Shown here piece by piece: positions 55,319 through 64,000 of a stretch of DNA of 64,000 bases. The notes under the pieces are model-generated. The model was not told where the DNA came from and ran no database searches. It saw only the letters and a list, made by a program, of their open reading frames with translations. Source of the stretch: Clusia tigrina. Lineage: Eukaryota > Arthropoda > Insecta > Diptera > Clusiidae. The position numbers and the translations under genes were made by a program. Numbering within the stretch: the first letter of the stretch is position 1; every line of letters begins with the position of its first letter. The stretch is taken from contig OV050030.1 in the NCBI GenBank assembly GCA_920105625.2, positions 69,192,111 to 69,256,110 of the forward strand. Reading direction: 5' to 3'.

Positions 55319-57530
55319 ATTCAACATGGATTTATTTATTGTATCTTTTCAATCGAAACCAACAATAATTTCACAAAGCTTTCAACTAATAAATAAATTG
55401 ATGCTCCGCGCCAGTGCTTAGAGCAATTTTAGTTCAAGGTTTATGTAAATTATGTAGAAAAAATAAAAATAAAAATATAAATATAAAGAAACTCTATTTT
55501 TAAAAAAGTGGCCTTTAAGACGAGATGTATTCATCCTTTGAAGCAGATTCCTTGCTAGTTCGTTTGGATGACACTGAAGTTTGGATTGGTATTTTGTTTT
55601 TAAAACTGCTAGTTCTTCTTCAACGGGTGCTATATTAAGGTCGCGGTGAATATTTTCGTTTCTGACGAACCATGGAGCGCCGCTGATCGATCTCAGAATT
55701 TTCGATTGAGCCCTTTGAATTATTTGCAAGTGTGATGCACTAGTAGTACCCCATATCTGAATACCATAAGTCCAAATCGGTTTATTTACAGCCTTGTATA
55801 TAAGTACTTTATACTCCAATCGCAGTTTTGATTTTCGGTTGGTAAGCCAATAAAAGGAACTTGCCTTGCGTTTCATTTGCATTTTTTTGGCTTCTATATG
55901 TTTTTTCCAGGTGAGCCGTCGGTCAAAATGCACTCCTAAGTATTTAACCTCTGTTGCTTGCAGGATTACAATGCGATTTAAGGAGACTGCCGGACAAGAA
56001 CTGGGCTTAAGAGTTAATATCACATGTACACTTTTTGCTCATTTATTTTGATGCGCCAATCTGCTAGCCAACTTTCTATTTTTTAAGGTGTTCCTCTAAA
56101 TCCCGGGAGGCTATCCGTGGATTTAGGTGAGAGCTCAGGATAGCTGGGTCGTCCGCGAAAGTCGAGGTAACGAGGTTTTTATCCGTTGGCAGATCGGAAG
56201 TGTAAAGCATAGGTCCAAGCACACTACCTTGTGGTACTCCAGCCATAATTTCAAAGTCCGGCGTTACAAATTCTTTATATTTAACCCTAAATTTGCGATT
56301 TGTTAAATATGACTCCAGAATCTTATGCGAACTTTTTGGCAAACGTTTTTTAATTTTATATATGAGTCCTTCGTGCCAGACTTTGTCAAAAGCTTGTGCG
56401 ACGTCTAGGAATGTTCCGCAGCAGCACATCCTCTGTTCAAATGCTCGCCTTATTTCAGAGGCAATACGGTGCACCTGCTCAATAGTTCCATGATGTTTGC
56501 GGAAACCAAATTGGTGGTGAGGAATGATTAAATTGAGCTTTGGTGCTAATTTTTCCAGCAATAAGCGTTCGAGCATTTTAGAGAGCGTTGGCAGGAGACT
56601 TATGGGCCGATAAGAAGATACCTGAGTAGGGTCTTTTCCGGGCTTTGGAATCATTATTATTTCCGATGTTTTCCATGTTGTAGGGAAGTAGCCCAGACGG
56701 AGTATAGCGTTAAATATGTGTGTGAGGTGTATCAGAGCTATTTGCGGCAATTCACTTACCATTTTATTGGTAATTAAGTCACAACCAGGAGAACTTTTTT
56801 GGGCTTAGACTCGTTGTACATAGGCGTATAACTTCCTTTGGTTTGAAATGAATTGGTACTGCTGACTTCGTAATTGAAAAGTTCTGTATGCTAGTGTTGT
56901 TGCAGGTCGGCGGAATAGGTTGAAATACTGACCTCAGATGTGCTGCAAAGAAGTTGCCTTTTTCTTCTTCTGCTTTTGCCCAAGTTCCATCGCTTTGTCT
57001 TAGAGGCGATTCACTATCCTTTGGTGTTTTAATCATTCTTGTAGCTCTCCAGAGTGAGTAATTGGTGACTTTGAGAGGAGCCAAATCTTCAAGGTACTTA
57101 TTAAGGTTTTCTTCCTTTTCCTCCCGTAGAGTGTTTTTCAGCTGATTTTGTAATGACTTTAATTTTACTCTTAGTGCTGGAAATCTTGTTTTTTGCCATT
57201 TACGCCTTAATCTCCTCTTTTCTCTAACGAGGCATTCCACATAGAGTGAAGTAGTGTGCCTCGCGTTAGTTTTAGTTGAGTTTTGTGCGGGCGTGGCACT
57301 AATTTTGCGGAAACCAAGAGCCTGCGTCGCTGATTCAATGTCCTCTCCACTCTTAAGTTTTGTTTTAACGCACACGTGGGTACTAATATATTTGCGATAT
57401 TTCAGCCAGTTTGTTTTCTTGGAGGTCAGTTTTATTGTTTTTTCAATGAACTCTGGTCTTTACTATATGATAGATCTAATGGCTACGGGTTTTTAAGGGA
57501 TACGATGCTAAGATTTATAAGGTTCGCTAA
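55268..57530 (-). mobile_element. Jockey-type LINE, 5' truncated
   Basis: Minus-strand ORF2 sequence from the region between endonuclease and RT to the end of RT, followed by a short 3' UTR and poly(A). The endonuclease and ORF1 are missing, as in ordinary 5' truncation. It lies in the same orientation as the host BEL/Pao element. Confidence 0.85.
55418..57375 (-). pseudogene. Reverse transcriptase ORF2, jockey-type
   Basis: Three minus-strand frames in order. 57375-56779 is the Lys/Arg-rich linker after endonuclease (RRLRRKWQKTRFPALRVKL). 56762-56076 is the RT core: TSEIIMIPKPGKDP, YRPISLLPTLSKMLER, HHQFGFRKHHGTIEQVHR, FLDVAQAFDKVWHEG, AGVPQGSVLGPMLY and STFADDPAIL, the catalytic FADD. 56023-55418 is the C-terminal region (VKYLGVHFDRRLTWKKHI, YGIQIWGTTS). 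One frameshift lies near 56770 and another near 56050. Catalytic Asp residues remain. Confidence 0.9.
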
Positions 57531-57588
57531 GAACTACTTAGAGCAAAGTGCCAAGTGCTGCAAGATTTTTCCCAGCATGGGCGAGTGG

Positions 57589-58500
57589 TTACTCGGTAAT
57601 GGCTTCCGCTCTAGGGAGCAATACCAACTTGACTATGGGTCGCGTGAGGATTCCGCGTGCGGTCCGCACTTTCGCACTTCGCACCTTACCGTTCTCATCG
57701 GTGTGCACTTCAATGATTCTCCACAAACGCCATTCATTTGGTGGGAGCTGATCCTCCTGTAGTACAAGCAAGTCTCCGGTTTCGAGGTTTTCTTCGACGG
57801 TCTGCCATTTAGATCTTCGTTGGCATTCCAACTGATACTCTGTCTTCCATCGAGCTGCTAACTGGTGGGAGAATGCTTCGAGTCTCCTCCATCGATTGAG
57901 TACGGGTAGCTAGTGGGTCGTTTCTTCTGGAGCCGTTAGTGATAAAAGTGGACCCCCCCACTAAGAAGTGCCCCGAAGTGAGTGATTGCAGATCTGTAGG
58001 ATCATTGGTTAGTGCGCTGATCGGAAGCGAGTTAAGACATGCATCGATACGAGCTAGTACGGTGGCAAACTCTTCATAAGGGTATTTCAGTTGGCTTCCC
58101 ATTCGTTTGAAGTGTAGTTTAAAACTCTTTACCGCAGCTTCCCACAAGTCTCCCTTGTGTGGAGCGTTGGGCGGAATGAAGTGCCGTTCTAACTTGTGGT
58201 GCAGGTATTGGGAGGTGCTCTGTTCCGTAACTTCTCGGAGCACTCTCTCTCGGAGCACAAGGGTAAGGCGGATTGCCTTTTCTGCATTTACAAAATTCCT
58301 ATCGTTATCGGAATGAATATGGGCTGGACACCCCCGGCATCCTATAAATCGATATAGTGTCGCTAAGAAGGCGGGCGAACTCAAATCGGTAGTTGGTTCC
58401 AGATGTACGGCCTTAGTGGCGAAGCATACAAAAACGCAAATGTATCCGTTTGTCAGTCTGCACCCCCGACCTTGAAATGTCTTAATGTCAAATGGGCCAG
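57589..58500 (-). pseudogene. pol: Integrase core and C terminus, BEL/Pao
   Basis: Core: [10 protein letters not shown] (first Asp), HIHSDNDRNFVNAEK (second Asp; usual SDNG is changed), PHKGDLWEAAVKSFKLH (Glu). The C-terminal DUF5641-like segment reads ENLETGDLLVLQED and PNEWRLWRIIEVHTDENG, ending near 57589. Frames change near 57830 and 58390. Confidence 0.85.
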
Positions 58501-59633
58501 CAAAATCCTCCCCGACGGTACTGAATGGACGAGATAGAGTTGTTCTCTGGTAGGGGAGCCATTATCTGGGATAGGCGGCGCTGTTTTTCGATTAGACAGG
58601 TCTTGCATCGCAGAATGGTACCCTTGATCAGGACCTTAGTTCGCGGAACCCAGTATTGAGTCCTAAGCAACCGTAGCATCAGTTGATTACCCCCATGTAA
58701 TGATATTTTATGGATGAATTCAATCAATAGGCGGGTAAAATGACCGTAATATGGGAGAATTTGTGGATGTCGTTCCGAGAATGGGATCTGGTTGGAATGC
58801 GCCAGACGTCCGTTCACTCGGATCGACCCATCCGAGTGCAAAAATGGGTTCAAGGTGATTAGGGAGCTAGAGTTTGATATCGGCTGGTTATCCCGCAGCG
58901 CTTGTGAAAGCGAACAAAAACGTAATACTAAGTCCGCGTGTTGCAGAACCTGTATGGCCACTCCAACCTTTTCAGACACAGAGGTGACACGATTGGCAAC
59001 GACAGTCTTCCACGTGTGCGGGGATTTACGGAGGCAGGCCAACACGATGGTCGAGTCGGTCCAACAGAATATATTGTCACGGGAGATGCCAAGCATTGTC
59101 ATCAACGGTGTTATCAGTTCTGTCAAAAGAACGGCCCCACAAAGCTCCAATCGAGGTAGTGATTGGGTTTTTAAGGGTGCGACTCGCGATTTTGCCACCG
59201 CTAAATGTGATGAAATCTGCTACTCCGACTGGTTTCGGACGTAGCTCGCTGCGGCATATGCCACCTGAGATGCGTCACAAAATGCATGGAACTGTGCATT
59301 ACCCTCGAGTGATGAACCCACCCAGCGAGGGATACGAATTTGAGAAATGTCATCGTATGCAGTTGAAAAGTCTTCCCATCGTCTTGAGAAGGCATCAGTT
59401 AATGGGTCATCCCAGTCAATCTGATCAACCCAGATCTGTTGCATCAATATCTTTGCTGTAATCACAGCCGGAGCTAACCACCCGACAGGATCGAAAAGTT
59501 GAGCTATTACGGACAGCACCTTTCGTTTGGTGGTTCGGGCTTCGAAACAGATTGGGTGAATGTGAAAGCAAAACTGATTGGACCTAGCATTCGAACGAAC
59601 CCCTAAGGTTTTTTGCCAGACTGGCTTCATCAA
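58488..59633 (-). pseudogene. pol: RNase H and integrase zinc finger, BEL/Pao
   Basis: RT connection: LSVIAQLFDPVGWLAPAVI. RNase [32 protein letters not shown] and [13 protein letters not shown], giving the Asp-Glu-Asp catalytic set. Integrase zinc finger: [17 protein letters not shown], then CKTC. Frames shift near 59215. Confidence 0.85.
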
Positions 59634-60634
59634 GCTTTAAGAAGCCTTCCCGCAATAATTGGTCGGTGGGTAACGATTCTAAAATGGCCGCTGTATTGGC
59701 GGTCCATTTACGCATAGAGAAACCGGCTGAATCTAGAGCACGAATCAGCTCGTCACGAGTTCGTATCGCCGTGTCAACATCATGAGTGCCCACCAACGCG
59801 TCATCCAAATACATGCAGTCCCGTAACACCTGCACTGCTAAGGTAGGTCCTGTTCTACGTCAGTAGCTAGTTGTCGGAGTGTTCTAATTGCGAGGTAGGG
59901 TGCACAATTAACACGAAAGGTGACCGTTCGCAGTTCGTAGTCAGATACCGGGGTATTCGGCGAGTGCCTGATGAGGGGCCACCTTGATTTGCCGATACAT
60001 TTTTTGTAAATCCCCATTGAACACGAATTTAAACATTCGCAAGTGTACGATCAACTGTGTCAAGTCAGCTTGCAGCGTTGGTCCTGTATGTAACACGTCG
60101 TTCAGACTGACTGTATTAGCCGTTGGCTGGGATGCATTAAACACCACCCGTAATTTAGTGGACGTGCTTTCAGGCTTGAACACCGCATGATGTGGTAGAT
60201 AGTAGTGTCCGGATGATAAGTGATGTGGGGTTGGGATTTGGACCATATGGTCGAGTTCCAAATACTCTAGCACCACTGAGTCGTATTGCTGCTTCTGATC
60301 AGGGTTCCGTAACAGTCTTGCCTCATTCCGTTCAAATTTTATGACGGGATGACCCGAGTGCTTCCTCGAGGCGGTATGTCGACTTGAATGGTAATTCCAC
60401 CACATATTGTCCAGAAGATTCCCGATACGTAGTTCGTGTATACAAATCGAGACATGCTTTATCACTTGGGAAAAGTCTCTTTTCGTTAGGTGGTTCTTCC
60501 ACCTCCCAGAACCTCTGTAGAAATTCCTCGACTGAATGATGGTCAACGGTCACCCTGGCACAGAAAGATTGCACTGTGCTTTCAGGTATTGGTCCAGTGA
60601 GCATCCAACCGAATATCGTCTCCTGCGCAATCAA
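59584..60634 (-). pseudogene. pol: Reverse transcriptase, BEL/Pao
   Basis: GWMLTGPIPES at the start, then YYLPHHAVFKPESTSTKL, VVFNASQPTAN and FNGDLQKMYRQIKVAP. A frameshift lies near 59941, then CAPYLAIRTLRQLATDVE and CMYLDDALVGTHDVD, the catalytic YLDD at about 59806-59817. All key motifs are present but in two or three frames. Confidence 0.88.
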
Positions 60635-60654
60635 TGAACCTATGGCATCGCGTC

Positions 60655-61023
60655 TCAGACCATCAGCAACACCATTGGGTACAGATCCCCACCTATTAGT
60701 ACGTCTACCTGTGATGAACCGGATAGGGTCGGGTCGGCAAGCTGAATGTCAGTCAGTTGTTGGTAGTCCTGCGTGGACATCTCTAGCCGGGGCAATTCCC
60801 CAGTTAATGTGGGCAGTACCAATGCTGGCACAGGGAGTCGTACCTTTTCGTCGAGGGGTGAACCCACAGTCAAGTCACACGCTTTTGTCACATTTGCTGC
60901 CACCACATTGCTCACCCTTGACACTTGTGCATGCAAGGTACGCGTAGAGAATCGCAGGCATCGTTGTAGACGGTCGGAAATAAAAGACCCTTCCGATCCT
61001 GGATCGATCAAAGCCCGGGCCAT
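60655..61023 (-). pseudogene. Aspartic protease, BEL/Pao
   Basis: ARALIDPGSEGSFISDRL is the DUF1758-type protease start. BEL/Pao proteases usually have D-S/T-G where this reads DPG. It ends with VDVLIGGDLYPMVL, the typical end motif. Confidence 0.8.
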
Positions 61024-62473
61024 ATAATTGACTCCGTGATGCCAAATATTGATGATGGCAGTTCCCAGAAGAACGCGTTTCGGGAGTCGACCACAGGATT
61101 AATATGGACCGGATCGTCCCTGGACTGATGCGGGCACCACTTGTGCAGCGTGGGACGACGATGGTGTAGCCGGTTGCGCATACCTAGTTGTAGTATTATG
61201 TGTATTTGGTCGTCTTTTACATCGTGGAGGTATCGGTCGTATTTGGGCATTAGCGCCTGGTTCGGGTCGCGACTCCCTGTGGAGCATGGTGTGATGCCGT
61301 TCTCGACATGAGAAACATGAATGTCAACTTCCACAATTCGCCGCGCGATGGTCGAGCCCCAGGCAGTTCACACACAGATTGTGGCTTCGCACCAATCCCC
61401 ATCGTTCTGTGACAGCGCCGTTTATAAATGAAGGGCAATTTTGAACGCGGTGGAGCTGTTGCGCACACCCTATGGGTTGACCCGTACTTGATGAGTCTGT
61501 ACGCGATTTGAACGGAGCGTATTCGGGTGCATCCCCACCGGAGGCCGCGCTGAGATCGGCTGCCATAGATCGGAGACTGCCTCTAATATTTGGAAACGCT
61601 TGGTGAGGAGCTCGTCCATTGTCTTCCAGTGTGGGGGATCGGAATGATTAGTAATAGATTGTTCCCACATGGAGAGGGTTCTTTCAGGCAAACGGACCGA
61701 ACATAAATAAACAAGGATAGGATCCCAGCTGGACACGTCCACGTTTAGTTTTTGGAGTACTGCAATACAGTTGCCGACATCACGTTGCAGCCTCTTAATT
61801 TCAGAGCTACTTTCTTTTGAGACAAGGATTTGAGCTGACAGTTGATCATGATCCGTCGGTTGTCGTATCGGTCAATGAGGTTTTTCCACGCTTGATCAAA
61901 CCCATCGTCAGTCAAGGGGAGTAGATCCACAATCTCTTTAGCTTCTCCTCTGGTCTTTGCCTTCAGGTGGTAAAACTTTTCGACCTTTGATAGCCTTGCA
62001 TTTAGAAGATAGAGGGCCGTGAACTTGTCACGAAATGTGGGCCATTTGACATAATCACCTCCGAATGCTTCGATGTCGCAAGGTGGCACTGGTATGGTGT
62101 GCAACGATAAGGAGGTTGTCTGAGGCTTACTTACAGGTTCTTTCGGAGTCTCTACCAAGGCTTCTATAAGTCCGGTCATTCGAACATGGCAGCTGCGGTA
62201 TGCTGCATAACTCGTGGTCATGCGGCGTTGCATGGACTCCTTAATGGCCGTATTCTCCTTCATCGTATTAACGTCCGTCAGAACCGTGGAATGGGTGTCT
62301 TTGAGCTTATGCCAATGCGAATCTAGTTCAGTCTGATCCAGGCGGAGCGAGGCAAGAGTATGGTTATTGGGAGGCAGCTGCTCAAAACCGCTGATAAATG
62401 CTGTCATTTGATCAGCCGCGTCGATGTATGAGGACAGCATGATAGAGCGGTTAGTGGTTCGTAATCGGAGCAC
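61008..62473 (-). pseudogene. gag: Gag, BEL/Pao
   Basis: It starts at the ATG at 62473 (MLRLRTTNRSIMLSSY) with a coiled-coil-like region, then IEAFGGDYVKWPTFRDKF and LSKVEKFYHLKAKTRGEA (DUF1759-like capsid). The middle frame (61742-61470) reads SSWDPILVYLCSVRLPERT. The C terminus (61566-61324) carries HNLCVNCLGLDHRAANC, a zinc-knuckle-like cluster. There are at least three frameshifts. Confidence 0.85.
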
Positions 62474-63640
62474 AATGATGTCTGTCAGTTGGGTTTAGGT
62501 TAGGGGACTCTAAGTCGTTATAGAGGGTCAGATGATAACGCAAAGCGGAATGCGGAAGCACTCGGAGAAGGGAGCAGAGCGGCTGTTGAGTCGTCTAGTG
62601 GTAAGACACCTACACCGACTGCGCACACGCGTACTGCAGACTCCCGAATTACCGGATTGTACAAGGTAGTGAAACCCGCTGTGGGGTGGTTTGGTGACAA
62701 GACACCGACACACCACCGCAAACAAGCGTAATGGACGAGCACTTTGAAAAGGGAGCAATAAAACAAAACACACACTACTTAGTGTCAGTGTTGATTAAAC
62801 ATCAAACTAGTAGGGCCCACTCCGTACCTGTACTTCTACTGCGTAGTCACCATGATATTTGTGTGACAGTAACCTTAGGGTACCTACCAACGGGAAGCAA
62901 AACTGGAATAAAATTCCTCCGTAAACAGCACTCGCGATGCTCAAATATTCAAACTTCGCAGTCGAACACTCTGGCGACTGCGGACTACTCCGCTATTCAC
63001 TTTAATATTGAAATATATTGGAATGCAAGAAATAAGTATGTACACAATTATTGGTGAGATCATACAATGCCTTGCACGGACCGTTGTCTCCGCCTATAAG
63101 ACCGCATGCAATTTATACGCAAATATACCGCGCAATGCTGTGTCAACCAAATGCACACACCGCCCTACAAACAAGTATGCAGGTATGTATGTTGTACATA
63201 TGTGTATAGCTACTGCGCAGTGCCTAATGAAAGGGCTATGATCTGTGTACACAGCAGTGCACTAACAAAGTATAGGCGCGACAGGTACACAGTATGCTTA
63301 CACCGCGCAATGCTGTGACAATTAGATGCACACACCGACCTACACACGAGTATGCCGGTATGTATATTGTCCATATACATACTCGTATATATCTACTGCG
63401 CCGTGACTAATGAAAAGGCTATGGTCTGTGTACAAAGCAGTACTCAAAAAAAAAGATTCGCCTCTACGCAATTATGTAGCAATACATTTAATTACAGGCT
63501 CCACTTAAATGTGCTTTGCATAAACGGTCCTTATGGCACTGTGTATTGGACGACACCAACAATTATGTACATACTCGTATGTAGGTTATGTTTTTGTAAA
63601 AATTTATAAATATGCTTATAAAAAACTTACCGGTACTTAT
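62474..63640 (-). other. 5' leader of the BEL/Pao element
   Basis: Non-coding interval between PBS and gag on the minus strand. It contains a two-copy tandem repeat of about 174 bp (starting near 63129 and 63303, each CCGCGCAATGCTGTG). Frames reported on the plus strand have no domain. Confidence 0.65.
63129..63475. repeat. 174-bp tandem duplication in the BEL/Pao leader
   Basis: CCGCGCAATGCTGTG followed by ATGCACACACCG recurs 174 bp later with about 85 percent agreement by eye. Confidence 0.75.
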
Positions 63641-63656
63641 CCGGCTCGAAGGACCA
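63641..63656 (-). other. Primer binding site, tRNA-Tyr type (BEL/Pao)
   Basis: Minus-strand TGGTCCTTCGAGCCGG next to the 5' LTR. It complements the conserved 3' end of eukaryotic tRNA-Tyr (acceptor TCGAAGGA plus CCA). Confidence 0.8.
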
Positions 63657-64000
63657 AATGTTTCTTCACGACATTAGAATTACGTATTGAGACTCTTGCG
63701 TCTCAGCTATAAATCAATAACTGACTAATTTTAATAGTCTGAGTGAGAAATTGTTAGGTTTCTAGAATGTTTCTATTTCCTACAAATCAATATGTTTATT
63801 TTATTGTGTTTATGTGTATATGTATTAATTTATAAGTGCACAAATTTATGTCTTGTGTTATATGTTGTATTTTTCAAAAAGAAGTCAGCAGTCTAATCCT
63901 ATGTAGTTTCCTCTTCCGATGCTGCTCCGTTGGCTGTCCAAATTGAAATGAACGAGCTTCTGCCCACACTGCCACGCGACAGCTCGTACCATCCGAAGAA
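63657..64000 (-). mobile_element. 5' LTR of the BEL/Pao element, cut by the window end
   Basis: Matches the first 344 bp (from the left) of the 3' LTR at 53820 onward, with scattered substitutions. The rest lies outside the window. Confidence 0.88.

Larger units (their letters stand above)
53820..64000 (-). mobile_element. BEL/Pao LTR retrotransposon, minus strand, incomplete at the window end
   Basis: 3' LTR (53820-54333), PPT, a zinc-knuckle-rich ORF, integrase, RNase H, RT, protease, gag, leader, PBS (tRNA-Tyr) and part of the 5' LTR (63657-64000) lie in order on the minus strand. A jockey-type LINE is inserted between the zinc-knuckle ORF and integrase. The coding is fragmented by frameshifts. 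Confidence 0.9.

Noticed and set aside
62518..63609. Plus- and minus-strand frames in the BEL/Pao leader
   Set aside because: No domain, no conservation signal, and the interval is expected to be non-coding leader.

Overview
The window looks like repeat-dominated chromatin from an insect, most likely a higher dipteran (tephritid- or drosophilid-like). The reasons are the set of elements present: gypsy-type elements with tRNA-Lys primer sites, a gypsy-like errantivirus with an env gene, a 412/mdg1-like element, a BEL/Pao element primed by tRNA-Tyr, LOA-type and jockey-type LINEs, Helitrons and a mariner-like element, all in AT-rich DNA. I found no convincing intact host gene, no rRNA or tRNA gene and no CRISPR array. 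The species call is inference.

Layout. (1) 1-17404 is an inverted duplication with arms of at least 8.6 kb and a (TA)n centre at about 8680. Each arm holds, from outside inwards, an exon-like coding remnant, a diverged LTR, a C2H2 zinc-finger remnant, and two defective gypsy-type units in tandem sharing one complete LTR (4775-5417, mirrored at 12037-12679). The left arm starts outside the window. (2) 17405-23053 holds an exon-like remnant with splice signals, a Helitron fragment, an unidentified minus-strand coding relic, a candidate MITE and a 236-bp tandem repeat. (3) 23054-27987 is a minus-strand errantivirus-type provirus with both LTRs and most of pol deleted. (4) 28473-30089 is the Rep (HUH) half of a Helitron. 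(5) 30090-41717 is a 5'-truncated gypsy-type element with gag, pol, an env-like region and a 3' LTR. It carries a mariner-like insertion (36031-37272) and an antisense ORF (37545-37940). (6) 41718-46875 is a 412/mdg1-like element lacking its 5' LTR and RT palm. (7) 46876-47070 is a Helitron helicase tail, 47071-50322 a LOA-like LINE, and 50330-51427 another Helitron relic. (8) 53820-64000 is a minus-strand BEL/Pao element whose 5' LTR runs off the window; a jockey-type LINE lies inside it (55268-57530).

How the pieces relate. Nearly every coding region is broken by stops, frameshifts or internal deletions, so these are mostly fossils or non-autonomous copies. The DNA signals of the LTR elements (LTR ends, PBS, PPT, leader repeats) are much better kept than the proteins. 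Two signals recur across unrelated families. Short stem-loops sit directly upstream of the polypurine tract in all five LTR families (four perfect stems of 6-10 bp, one weak). A 25-bp leader motif is shared exactly between the palindrome's gypsy element and the errantivirus. I consider these, with the antisense ORF and the patchily diverged palindrome arms, the most interesting content. All calls come from reading the sequence; no database search was run.
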